A stretch of 64,000 nucleotides of DNA from Micromonospora sp. WMMD812 (GTDB lineage Bacteria > Actinomycetota > Actinomycetes > Mycobacteriales > Micromonosporaceae): assembly GCF_027497215.1 (NCBI RefSeq), contig NZ_CP114904.1, positions 1,550,001-1,614,000 on the forward strand, read 5' to 3'. The position numbers and the translations under genes are program-made. Shown here piece by piece: positions 26,853 through 35,296 of this stretch (position 1 is the first letter of the stretch; the number at the start of each line of letters is the position of its first letter). The notes under the pieces are model-generated. The model ran no database searches. It was not told the DNA's origin and worked only from the letters and a program-made list of their open reading frames with translations.

Positions 26853-27479
26853 TCAGCGAAGCCAGCCTCTGCCGTGCGCCAAGATCAACGCCTCGACCCG
26901 GTTGCTCACCCCGAGATCCTGGTACAGGGCTCGCAACAGCCGGTACATCGCTCGTTCCGAATATCCCGCCTCCGCCGCGAGCTGGGAGACGGTTGTTCCG
27001 GACGCTAAGGCACGCAGCCATCCGACCTTCGCCGGCGGGACCGGCAGTACGGTGTCGTGTCCGCTGGCCTCCGCCGCCAGGGTGGTCACCACATCGGTGG
27101 GTAGCGTGGCGGTCCCGTCGATGGCCGCATCAACGCAGCGGCAGAGAGCCTCTGGGGTCACCTGACGTGGGAGGACGGAGACCGCGCCCGACGTGACGGC
27201 CCGCACACCGGGGGCGGTGGCGGTGTCCTCCAGGAGAACCAGCACCTTGACCTGCGGCTGAGCTGTCCGCAAAGTTTTCAGCCTGCTCCAGTCAGGCTCC
27301 GTCAGCACGGTCAGCACGACTATGCCGCCGGAAGATGTGGCCGCCCAGCTGACCACATCCGCGGGTGTCTGGACCATGTGGCCGGCCGCGGTCAGCGCTG
27401 CCGCGGCGCCGTGCTGGAAGACCGGGAGCGGGTCCACGATCGCGACGCGGACGCCCACGCGGGTGTGTCCCTTCGTCAT
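26853..27479 (-). CDS. LuxR-type regulator with atypical receiver domain
   Basis: The 208-residue protein begins like a response regulator (VAIVDPLPVFQHGAAAALTA) and ends with a LuxR-like helix-turn-helix (TVSQLAAEAGYSERAMYRLL, then LGVSNRVEALILA). At the place of the phospho-acceptor Asp the strand reads GIVVLTVLTEP, so phosphorylation is unlikely. I chose the ATG at 27479 over the TTG at 27488. It is divergent from the small gene at 27605 and convergent with the STAND gene, with 29 bases between their ends. It may control this cluster through the repeats at 27504-27531. Confidence 0.78.
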   Translation of the reverse strand: MTKGHTRVGVRVAIVDPLPVFQHGAAAALTAAGHMVQTPADVVSWAATSSGGIVVLTVLTEPDWSRLKTLRTAQPQVKVLVLLEDTATAPGVRAVTSGAVSVLPRQVTPEALCRCVDAAIDGTATLPTDVVTTLAAEASGHDTVLPVPPAKVGWLRALASGTTVSQLAAEAGYSERAMYRLLRALYQDLGVSNRVEALILAHGRGWLR

Positions 27480-27503
27480 CCCGGCCAAGCATCATGTCAG
27501 GTT

Positions 27504-27531
27504 CCTGCCAAGCGCGCGGGTCACCTGCCAA
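27504..27531. promoter_or_regulatory. CCTGCCAA direct repeats between divergent genes
   Basis: CCTGCCAA occurs at 27504-27511 and again at 27524-27531, exactly 20 bp or two helical turns apart. A related CCGGCCAA is at 27481-27488. This phasing suits a protein binding one face of the helix, possibly the adjacent LuxR-type regulator. Confidence 0.45.
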
Positions 27532-27604
27532 CGAACATGTCGTGGACCCGCCGCGTGTGGTTTTCCTACGGTCGAAGCAGGCAATTCTCATCGAGGAGCC
27601 GCAC

Positions 27605-27850
27605 GTGGTCCAAGACGAAGACGAACGTCACACGCCGCCATCGGTCATCGACACCGACGATCATAGGCTGCCCACGGAGGAGCCTCGCGACGAGAAGACG
27701 AAGCAGGCCATCCGAGCAGTCGCGGTCACCTATCCGAACCTCGGCCGAACCGCCATCTTCGCGGAAGTGCGTCGGAAGATACCCGACCTCAGGCAACGCG
27801 AAGTGAACTGGGTGATCATCAAATTCGATCTGCCGAATCCGCTGCGATGA
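27605..27850 (+). CDS. small acidic protein of the STAND cluster
   Basis: The GTG at 27605 follows GAGGAG by six bases and gives 81 residues. The first 30 residues are acidic and probably disordered (QDEDERHTPPSVIDTDD). The rest forms a compact helical domain (KQAIRAVAVTYPNLGRTAIF, then EVRRKIPDLRQREVNWVIIK). I do not recognise the family. It is divergent from the LuxR-type regulator. Its location suggests a partner, adaptor or inhibitor in the same system, which is inference only. Confidence 0.65.
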   Translation: MVQDEDERHTPPSVIDTDDHRLPTEEPRDEKTKQAIRAVAVTYPNLGRTAIFAEVRRKIPDLRQREVNWVIIKFDLPNPLR

Positions 27851-28193
27851 CCCGGCGGACATGGCGGCTGGGGCCGGTCCGCCGAACAGGTAGCTCCAGC
27901 CCCGGCAACGCCTGACCCGTTCGGGCGCCGTGGCTCACTGACATGGCGAGCGACGGTTCGTCACGCCCGACCTTGGCGAACAAGTCGATCAAGGCTGGAC
28001 CATGCGCGCCACGATGATTCGGACATCCGCCAAGGTGGATGTAATACCAGCCGTTCATCTGCCGAAGGTCCACCAATGCGTAGCCGGCGAGCTCGTCCGC
28101 CAGGGCCTGGATCTCAGTGAGGCGAAGGGGTGGTTCGTCGTCAACCGCTTCAGCAGCTGAGCGAAGCGTTATCCACCCGTGGTACTCGAACAT
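27819..28193 (-). CDS. Imm7-like immunity protein, altered C-terminus
   Basis: Starting at the ATG at 28193 the protein reads MFEYHGWITLRSAA, then YALVDLRQMNGWYYIHLGGC and NHRGAHGPALIDLFAKVGRD. This is the pattern of the Imm7 family, which neutralises toxins of polymorphic secretion systems. After about residue 85 the usual GSYGLLY-type end is not visible and the sequence looks random, so the gene may be truncated and extended. No toxin gene is next to it. Its 3' end overlaps the small gene at 27605 by 32 bases. Confidence 0.65.
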   Translation of the reverse strand: MFEYHGWITLRSAAEAVDDEPPLRLTEIQALADELAGYALVDLRQMNGWYYIHLGGCPNHRGAHGPALIDLFAKVGRDEPSLAMSVSHGARTGQALPGLELPVRRTGPSRHVRRVIAADSADRI

Positions 28194-28383
28194 GGCAGGA
28201 GCATAGAGGCCAGGATATGGCGCGTCGGCCAGGTGATCGCCCAGGCAGTGTTCGCTCATGCCGCGAACCGCGCGGTCGCAGACGATGAGCCGATGATCGG
28301 GTCTGCAAGGGCCGCTCCGTCCGATGTCTCAGCGATGATCGGCCCTGCGCCGCTCCGGCGGGTCAGCCTGGCATGCTTGCCCG

Positions 28384-28941
28384 GTGAAGCCAGAGGAGCA
28401 GGTAGACCCGGCCGGCCGGCGGACCCCCGCAGACGTGCGCATCGTGCAGTTGACGGCGCCGGTGTTCCGCGCCCTGGCCAACGGTGACCTGGCGGCGGCA
28501 AACGCGGTGAGTCCCGTGCCCCTCTCGGCCTACTTCGCCGGCCCTGAGTGGCGAGGGGTGTGGCAGATGCGCAGCAAGCAGGTCGAGGAGGACCCAGCCA
28601 GCGCGGCATGGGTCACTGGCGTCATCTGGGATGAACGGCAGCAGGTGGCCGTCGGCCGAGCTGGCTACCACGGGCCCCCCGATCCGTCCGGAATGGTCGA
28701 GATCGGCTATGCGGTCGACCCAGCATACCGACGACGCGGCTACGCCCGGGCCGCACTGGAGGCCCTGCTCCAGCGCGCTGCTCGCGAACCGCAGGTGCGC
28801 ACGGTGCGGGTGACCATCAGCCCGGACAACGTCGCTTCTTACCAGTTGGCATCGCAGTACGGCTTCATCGAGGTCGGTGAGCAGTGGGACGACGAGGACG
28901 GGCTAGAGATCATCTACGAGGTAGATGCCCATCGCCGGTAG
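28384..28941 (+). CDS. GNAT-family N-acetyltransferase
   Basis: The 185-residue protein shows the GNAT acetyl-CoA fold: GMVEIGYAVDPAYRRRGYAR holds the pyrophosphate-binding loop RRRGYA, and VTISPDNVASYQLASQYGFI holds the usual NxxS and GF positions. The start is a GTG at 28384. The acceptor is unknown. It resembles RimJ-like small-molecule or protein N-acetyltransferases. Confidence 0.88.
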   Translation: MKPEEQVDPAGRRTPADVRIVQLTAPVFRALANGDLAAANAVSPVPLSAYFAGPEWRGVWQMRSKQVEEDPASAAWVTGVIWDERQQVAVGRAGYHGPPDPSGMVEIGYAVDPAYRRRGYARAALEALLQRAAREPQVRTVRVTISPDNVASYQLASQYGFIEVGEQWDDEDGLEIIYEVDAHRR

Positions 28942-29063
28942 GCGAACGAGACGTCCGCACATGCCGCTTAGCGCTGGCCGGGCGATCGGGTAGAAGATCG
29001 CCGCCGCTTCGAGTTGGAGGGCGGCGACCGCAGGCGCGAAGATCAGTGGCTCTGGGTGGTGTG

Positions 29064-30019
29064 ATGGAGGTGTCGAGTCCGATTGACGGTCCGCGGCTCC
29101 GGGCCGAGGTCGACACGGCTACGAAAGGTCAGTTCCAGGCGCCGCTCTCCGATGCGGACTACCGTACGCTCGCCGCGATCCTGGCGGAGCATCCGTCCGT
29201 CACCCTGCGCGTGTATGGCTTTGATACCGAGTTGTCCACGCTACGGTTCCTGCGCTGGTTCCCGCATCTTCGCCGCCTCAGCGTGGCCGACCTGTTCCAC
29301 CTGACCGACCTGACCCCACTGCGCCAGCTGGGCGCCGACGTCGAGTTCCTCGACCTCGGCGAGACCCGCAAGCCCCTCGACCTCACCCGGCCACCGCGTT
29401 CCGGAACCTGCGGGAACTCAGGATCGCAACACATCACCGTGGCCTCGCGGACCTACTCCACACCAACCCCAACCTGCAGGGCCTCGCCCTTTGGAGAATC
29501 CCGGTCGACCGGATCCTCCCGATCGTCACACTGCCGCACCTGCAGTCGCTGTCACTCACCCTCGGCTCCCTGACCGACGCCGAGTGGCTCACCCAGATCC
29601 CGACCCTGAACTACCTCGCGATCCGCAACGTCCGCCGACTCACCAACCTCGAACCGGTGACGCGCCTACCCGCGCTGCAATGGCTGATCCTGAACGCCCT
29701 GACCATCGACCAGCTTCCCGACTTCAGTCCCAGCACCGCGCTGCTCCGCGTCGACCTCGACGGCATGCGGCGCCTACGCCAGCCCAACGCCCTTCACGGG
29801 CTCGCCGCCGCACCCCGACTCCAGGACCTCTGGGTCACCCAGTCGTCGCTACCGGTCGAGGCGTTCATCCCATTTACCAACCATCCCACCCTGACCCATG
29901 TTGGCGTCGGCCTCCGAAGCGAACGCCGCAACCGAGCGGCCGAACACCTGCTCGGGCGAACACCACCACGCGACGACGACCACGTCGCCGCGACCCACAA
30001 TCTCCTGTACATCCTGTAA
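29064..30019 (+). pseudogene. leucine-rich-repeat protein, frameshifted
   Basis: The first frame from the ATG at 29064 encodes LRR-like units (LRFLRWFPHLRRLSVADLFH, LTDLTPLRQL). Near 29388 the homology moves to the -1 frame with FRNLRELRIATHHRGLADLL and continues through further repeats (LPHLQSLSLTLGSL, IPTLNYLAIRNVRRLTNL) to a stop at 30019. A normal product would be about 317 residues. There is no homopolymer at the junction. The function of the family is unknown. Confidence 0.7.
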
Positions 30020-30203
30020 GCCCACGCGGACGACGACAGCCGCGACCGCCGCCATACACGCCAGTAACCCGTAGGGCTTGCTTGAGCCGGATGCATAGAA
30101 ATCGTGCACGTCCGGTTCTGAGAGGGCGGCGGCGCAGCAATGCCCCGTCGCTACCCGGCCTGGTCGCGGTCGAAGCGCAGAGGAGCGGGTTTATGGTGGC
30201 CGG

Positions 30204-30674
30204 ATGCTTGAACTAAGCAGGCTGGACCTGGAGGGGATCGCTACCGCGCTCGAAGACCAGACCGACTACGAGCACCGATGGCTGATCCACCCGCAGACCG
30301 GCGAGGTCGTGCTCTGGACGACAGACGGCGGCATCGACGGACACATGCCCGTCGACCTTGACGACCTCGACCTGGTGGGCATCGGCCCGCTGCCGTCCTA
30401 CGTCTGGTACCAGGACATGGCCGACTTCGCCGAGAGGATCAGTGACGCGGCGGCCGGCCGCAGACTCGCGCGAGCGATCCAGGGGAAGGGGGCCTTCCGC
30501 CGGTTCAAGAACGAGTTGCACGACGAGTATCCGCACCTGCTGGCGGCATGGAACGCCTTCCGCGACGTGCGCGCAATGCGGCGGGCTGTCGAATGGCTGG
30601 TCGACAACTCCTTGGTCGACGACGAAACGGGCGAGCGTTTTATGGCCGAGCACCCAGATCCCGACCTCCCCTGA
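30204..30674 (+). CDS. UPF0158 family protein
   Basis: The 156-residue protein matches UPF0158 over its length: an N-terminal LDLEGIATALEDQTDYEHRW, the WYQDMADFAERISDAAAGRR segment and GAFRRFKNELHDEYPHLLAA. The family is soluble and of unknown function. The open frame and length are normal. It lies between the broken LRR gene and the second copy of the 87-bp repeat. Confidence 0.88.
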   Translation: MLELSRLDLEGIATALEDQTDYEHRWLIHPQTGEVVLWTTDGGIDGHMPVDLDDLDLVGIGPLPSYVWYQDMADFAERISDAAAGRRLARAIQGKGAFRRFKNELHDEYPHLLAAWNAFRDVRAMRRAVEWLVDNSLVDDETGERFMAEHPDPDLP

Positions 30675-30720
30675 ACTGGCGTCCGCGCCGCGCGACTTCA
30701 TGTACGACGAACGCACGCAT

Positions 30721-30807
30721 CTGCCGCCGTCCGTGCGCGCAGGTACTCGACGAGCCGTCACGCTCGGTGTTCGGCGTCCCGTGGTGTCCGGCATCCTGAA
30801 CTGCCGA
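30721..30807 (-). repeat. 87-bp inverted dispersed repeat, copy 2
   Basis: The reverse complement matches 14057-14143 with two differences. It lies 46 bases after the UPF0158 gene, in a 216-bp gap without a gene. Confidence 0.8.
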
Positions 30808-30890
30808 ATTGCGGATGTGATGGCTTGGATGTTGCAGCGATTGGCCAGGCGGGTTGTGGATTCGGGCGTATTGTCTGCACCGCCGGCTGG

Positions 30891-31481
30891 TCAGCGTCGC
30901 AGGGCCGCATCAACTCGGTCGACGTTGTCCGACCAGGGCCGCGCGGGAACGACCGGGACACCGATCCGCGCGGCGCGGATTGACAGTTCAGCATCGAAAC
31001 GCGCACTCACGATGGCGCGGAACCGTTGCTCTGCTGCAGCGGACTCGCGGGACAGGTAGTTCGCGAGGATCTGATCCTCGTTCGGCTCGGAGATCACCAC
31101 CGTCCTGACCCCGTCACCGAAGCCGGCCGCGACGTCTGGCAGCAGGTAGTCGCCCTCCATGACAACCGGCGCCGCGGACTCGATGTGATCGGTGATGACG
31201 GCTTCGATCCCAGGCCGCATCGTCTCGGCAACGGCAATCGTGTGCTCGACGATCCGCGCCGGCGTCCACTGCCGCGCCGCGCCGTTTGTGTCCCACAAGT
31301 GCAGCATCGGCGACTGCTCGGGTGTGGTCAGCGCTTTGACTACGGTCACCATGTCGTCGACCTCGGCGAGCGGCACGCCGTACCGGCGGGCCAACGCGGT
31401 CGCGATGTGCGACTTACCGATGCCAGACGCGCCACAGATGAGCGCGACAGTCCAGGATGGAGCCGGGACAGGATAACCCAT
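30891..31481 (-). CDS. P-loop kinase-like ATPase
   Basis: This 196-residue protein has a Walker A motif GASGIGKSHIA near its N-terminus, LAEVDDMVTVVKAL after it, and PVVMEGDYLLPDVA as a likely acceptor or Walker B strand. The size and layout suggest a small-molecule kinase of the shikimate-kinase or zeta-toxin-like type, related to proteins labelled 2-phosphoglycerate kinase. The substrate cannot be told. It is followed on the same strand, 79 bases upstream, by another P-loop kinase gene. Confidence 0.75.
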   Translation of the reverse strand: MGYPVPAPSWTVALICGASGIGKSHIATALARRYGVPLAEVDDMVTVVKALTTPEQSPMLHLWDTNGAARQWTPARIVEHTIAVAETMRPGIEAVITDHIESAAPVVMEGDYLLPDVAAGFGDGVRTVVISEPNEDQILANYLSRESAAAEQRFRAIVSARFDAELSIRAARIGVPVVPARPWSDNVDRVDAALRR

Positions 31482-31560
31482 GCGAACGATCTTTGCCGAT
31501 CACCGCAAGCCGACCCGGGCGACCCGGCCATCCAGCCTCTTCTGGCCGAATTGAGTGCGG

Positions 31561-32235
31561 TCAGTGTGTTTGGGTCGCCCAGACCGGCTGCTGGGGCTCG
31601 TCGTTGTGCACGATGATGTCGACGTGATCGGTCGGGCGGACCGTAGCGAAGTAGAACTGTTGGGAGGGGATGTAACGCTCGCGCCAGCGCCGTTCGACTT
31701 CGGCCCGAGATGACACCCGGCGCTCTCGGATCACGGCACGATCCACGGTCTTCTCGAGCGCGGTCGATACGAAGATGCGCAGGTCCCACTGATCAATCAG
31801 TTCCGGGCGCATGAGGAAGACGCCGTCGAAGACCAGCACGGCGTCGGCGGGGGCAGTCGTGACCGGCGGGGACAGCGCGGTATCCGCCGTGCGGTCGTAG
31901 ACCGCGTGTTGGAAGCGTCGATCTCCGCCCGGGCCGAGCGGATCGAGCAGAACTCGGTTCAGCGCGTGGTAGTCGTGGGTGTCGAAGTAGCAGCCTTCGG
32001 CCGAGTACTCGCCGCGCGGGTAGCGCTGTGCCCGGGGGAAGAGGAAATCGTCGATTGTCGCGCGGATGACGTCGCGGCCCTGTGTGCGCAAGACGACGGC
32101 CAGTTCGTCGGCGAGCGTGGTTTTGCCTGCGGCGGGCGGTCCGTCGATGGCAACCCGCGTCGGGTGTGTGACTGTGACAGACCCGACTGCCTCAGCCAGG
32201 CGGCCGAGCATCTCGTCGCGAGTGCCTTGGTCCAT
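31561..32235 (-). CDS. uridine-kinase-like protein
   Basis: The 224-residue protein starts at the ATG at 32235. It has the P-loop GPPAAGKTT, the substrate segment ATIDDFLFPRAQRYPRGEYS, YYDxxDY-like CYFDTHDYHALNRVLLDPLG, and DAVLVFDGVFLMRPELIDQW. These match the uridine kinase family, which phosphorylates uridine or similar nucleosides with ATP or GTP. Extension to 32448 would add a sequence unlike the family. It lies head to tail with the P-loop gene at 30891. Confidence 0.85.
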   Translation of the reverse strand: MDQGTRDEMLGRLAEAVGSVTVTHPTRVAIDGPPAAGKTTLADELAVVLRTQGRDVIRATIDDFLFPRAQRYPRGEYSAEGCYFDTHDYHALNRVLLDPLGPGGDRRFQHAVYDRTADTALSPPVTTAPADAVLVFDGVFLMRPELIDQWDLRIFVSTALEKTVDRAVIRERRVSSRAEVERRWRERYIPSQQFYFATVRPTDHVDIIVHNDEPQQPVWATQTH

Positions 32236-32566
32236 GTCCTGCCCCGTCCTACCCGCTCGGCCGACACCCGCGGGAAACCCGATGACCGTTTCCTGGACCC
32301 GCGTTCCTTCTGGAAGTCTGCGCCGAACCACGCCCAGTTGATCTTCAGCCATGACCGAACATTGTGGGTCCTTTTGGACTTTCGCTCCTTCGCGCGCTGT
32401 TGAATGTCGCTTCCTCAAACGCCTGGGAGCGGTACTTCTGGGGGCCATACGCGTTGATCGTCAACGGCCTGTGTTTCCTGGCAGCCTACGGCGACTGGAC
32501 CTGATCGCGGCGTCGGCGGAGGCCCAGCCGCACGAGGTGCACGGCCCGCTTGCAAACCGACCGTAG

Positions 32567-33120
32567 TTGCACGGTTGGCGCGCTGAGCAGCAAGATCGTC
32601 GGCTTTCGCGGCTGAGCGGTTTCCACACGGTCGCACGCAACCGGGCCAGCAATCGGCGTACCGAAGAGCTGATTGAGATCGTGTCCTGCCGGGCGGCGGT
32701 CGCGCAGGCCTTCGACCGGGTGCAACGTGTCGCCCGTCAGCAGATCCGGGTGCTGGTTGCGCCGCCGTACGCGGTGCCGAAGCACGTCAACCGCCAGCAG
32801 CTCGAACGGCAGGCTGCCGGAGTCACCTATCGGGCGGTGTACGACGTCGACGCCCTGGCCGACCCCGGCTTCCTGGAGAGCGTCGTCGTCCATGTCCAGG
32901 AGGGCGAGCACGCTCGACTAGCGCACGGCCTACCGACCAAGCTCGCCGTCGCCGATCGGGAACTGGCCCTGCTGCCGCTGGCGTGGGCGCAGTCGGCGCA
33001 CAACGCGGCGCTGCTGGTGCACCCGTGTGGCCTGCTCGACGCGTTGATCGCGATCTTCGAGACCGTCTGGAACCAGGCCACCCCCCTGTCCGTGGCCGAC
33101 TCCGCCAACCCCGCCGACGC
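32567..33120 (+). pseudogene. internal fragment of a TrmB/LuxR-type regulator
   Basis: The frame carries the ligand-binding middle of a large regulator: RTEELIEIVSCRAAVAQAFD, VLVAPPYAVPKHVNRQQLER, ADRELALLPLAW and LLVHPCGLLDALIAIFETVW. Neither the N-terminal winged helix nor the C-terminal LuxR helix-turn-helix is present. The fragment ends near 33120 where the opposite-strand transporter begins, so a recombination joined the two. Confidence 0.7.
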
Positions 33121-34341
33121 CGCGGTGATCTCTGCCGGAGATCGGCGGAGGTCGCGGGGCCGGCGTCGCGTTCTCAGCCATGGGCCGGCGAGGAGTGCGG
33201 CGATAATCTGGGCGGCTCCGGCGGTGACGAGGGTCGGGCCCGCGCCGACGACGCCGATGACCGCGCCCCCGGCGAGCAGGCCGATTGAGACCGCCCCGTC
33301 GTGCACAAGGCTCTCCGCGGCGAAGGCGGCTCGCCGCTGCGCACCAGCGGTGCGCGTGCTGATGAGCCGGTTGAGCGCGCCGATGCCCAGCGGCATGGAG
33401 AAGCCACCAACCGCAGCCACGCATCCCAGGAGCACGAGAGACGACGTCACGGCGGGCAGCGCCATGAACGCTACGCCGAGGACGATCCACCCGGTCGCCA
33501 TCGTCGCAAGCGCCGGCAATCGCGGGACGAGCATCGGCGCGAGCAGCGCACCGGCGAGCGAACCTATGCCGTACCCGGTCATGCCAGCTGAAATAAGCAA
33601 TCCGGGCCGTCCAGTCTCGGCGCCGAGGATCGCGAGGCCGAGAGTGAAGGCGAACCACACGAGTCCGCCGACTCCGGACATCGTCACCGCACAGCGGATG
33701 TCCCCGTGCTGCGCCAGCACTTGACGCAGGGCCGGAGTGTTGTCCGGTCGGTCGGGCGAAGCAGCCGTCGCAGTGCCGCGCACGGTGAGCAGGAGAGCTG
33801 CGCCCACGCTGACACCGGCGGCCTCGGCCCACAGCAAAGGCAACGGTCCGCCGGTCGCGACCGCCGCCCCTGCCACCGGTGGCGCAAGGATCATCGTGAT
33901 GCGGTGCAGGAAATCCTGCCAGGCCAGCATCTTCGTCGCGAGAGTGGAACCAAGGTTGTCGCAGATGTCCGAGAGCAGGGCTCGTTGCCCAGGGCCGCTG
34001 AGCGCGGTCCCACATCCGGTGATGAGCCCGGCGGCGGCGAGGTGGACCACGGTGACCGTTGCGACGGCCGCGCCGATCGGGACGACGAGCAAGCCAACCA
34101 CCTGGACTGCAAGCACGCAGGCGAGAGCCCTGCCGGTAGTCAGTCGCTGACGCAGGCCTTTCGCCCACCAGGGCGACGCGAGCAGGGGCAGGCCGACCGC
34201 TCCACCGACCAGCCCGGTCGACCAGGCGGACCCGGTCTCGGCGAGCGCGACGAGCGGAAGCGCGACAGCCGCGGTGCGTTGACCCATCCAGGTCACGAAC
34301 GTGGTTGTCAGCATGGCGGCGATGTCGCGTCTGGAATTCAC
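32827..34341 (-). CDS. MFS transporter with abnormal C-terminus
   Basis: About 400 residues form a normal 12-helix major-facilitator transporter of the drug-efflux type (TTTFVTWMGQRTAAVALPLV at the start; AAGLITGCGTALSGPGQRAL; GGFSMPLGIGALNRLISTRT). Beyond about 33130 the frame continues for roughly 100 residues antisense to the regulator fragment at 32567. This tail is not transporter-like, so the native end was probably lost. The GTG at 34341 has a GAGG site. The LysR gene on the divergent side is its likely regulator. Confidence 0.82.
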   Translation of the reverse strand: MNSRRDIAAMLTTTFVTWMGQRTAAVALPLVALAETGSAWSTGLVGGAVGLPLLASPWWAKGLRQRLTTGRALACVLAVQVVGLLVVPIGAAVATVTVVHLAAAGLITGCGTALSGPGQRALLSDICDNLGSTLATKMLAWQDFLHRITMILAPPVAGAAVATGGPLPLLWAEAAGVSVGAALLLTVRGTATAASPDRPDNTPALRQVLAQHGDIRCAVTMSGVGGLVWFAFTLGLAILGAETGRPGLLISAGMTGYGIGSLAGALLAPMLVPRLPALATMATGWIVLGVAFMALPAVTSSLVLLGCVAAVGGFSMPLGIGALNRLISTRTAGAQRRAAFAAESLVHDGAVSIGLLAGGAVIGVVGAGPTLVTAGAAQIIAALLAGPWLRTRRRPRDLRRSPAEITAASAGLAESATDRGVAWFQTVSKIAINASSRPHGCTSSAALCADCAHASGSRASSRSATASLVGRPCASRACSPSWTWTTTLSRKPGSARASTSYTAR

Positions 34342-34395
34342 GCAACCCATCCTCTGAGTGCACGGGACGCGCTGGTAGATGGCGGATAGGCAGTC

Positions 34396-34422
34396 GAGCT
34401 CATAACATGGCCATATGAGCTC
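34396..34422. promoter_or_regulatory. LysR box overlapping the LysR start codon
   Basis: GAGCTCATA (34396-34404) and TATGAGCTC (34414-34422) form a perfect 9-bp inverted repeat containing the T-N11-A motif. It covers the ATG of the LysR gene (34415) and lies 55 bases before the divergent MFS gene. Confidence 0.7.
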
Positions 34423-35296
34423 ATTCCCTTCCGTCGAAGATCTCCGGCTGGTCGAGGCCATCGCGCGCCACGGATCAGTCGGGGCCGCCGGACGGGAACT
34501 TCTGATCAGCCAGCCGGCCGCGAGCAACCGCCTTGCGGCACTCGAATGGCGGGTCGGGGAGCGGCTCTTCGACCGCGACACGACGGGAGCGCGGCCGACG
34601 CCGGCCGGCCGTGCGCTAGGCGCTGAGGCAGCCCATGTGCTCGATCACCTGGCACAGATCTTCGACCGGACGCGATCCGCGGCGCGGGCACGAACCTTCA
34701 ACGTCGGCACCTTCAGCAGCCTCGCACCGCTACTCTTTCCCGCGCTCGAAGAGCTGATGGGCGACTCGATCGTCAACCAGGTGACAGACCATGGCGACCG
34801 ACTCGTGGAGTGGGTAGGCGAAGGATCGCTGGACGCCGCGTTCGTCGCCGTCGCCAACCAGATGCGTCTGCCCGCCACCGTGAGCGCCGCACCCGTGGCG
34901 ACCGATCAACTGGCGGTCCTCACGCCCCCGGCCACGTCGTTGAACCCTGGCCGGCGACCATTCGCCGACCTCGATGTTGTCGCCTACACCTACGACATGT
35001 CCGCGGATACGCTGCACCAACGACTCTCCAGCCTCGGCGCCAGGCCCCGCACAGCGGCCACCGCGGAGACGGCCATACGACTGGCACGACTACTGGGATG
35101 CCCGGCCGTCCTGCCCCGCGGGCTCGGGCTCACGTACGCCCAGGAAGGAGACCTCATGTCTGCCGCCCCGTTGTCCGGCCGCCTCACGCTCTTCATGGTC
35201 ACTCGCCGCCCTGCCCCGCACGAGTTCGCGGCAGTACTGAGCCCGCTCCCCCGTCGCCTCGGACTGCAGCCCGCGCCAGTGACACGACCCGATTGA
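34415..35296 (+). CDS. LysR-family regulator divergent from the MFS gene
   Basis: This 293-residue protein has the LysR helix-turn-helix (LVEAIARHGSVGAAGRELLI, then SQPAASNRLAALEWRVGERL) and a C-terminal effector domain. The ATG lies inside a strong inverted repeat that is probably its own operator. Its partner is most likely the transporter on the other side of the intergenic region. Confidence 0.92.
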   Translation: MSSFPSVEDLRLVEAIARHGSVGAAGRELLISQPAASNRLAALEWRVGERLFDRDTTGARPTPAGRALGAEAAHVLDHLAQIFDRTRSAARARTFNVGTFSSLAPLLFPALEELMGDSIVNQVTDHGDRLVEWVGEGSLDAAFVAVANQMRLPATVSAAPVATDQLAVLTPPATSLNPGRRPFADLDVVAYTYDMSADTLHQRLSSLGARPRTAATAETAIRLARLLGCPAVLPRGLGLTYAQEGDLMSAAPLSGRLTLFMVTRRPAPHEFAAVLSPLPRRLGLQPAPVTRPD

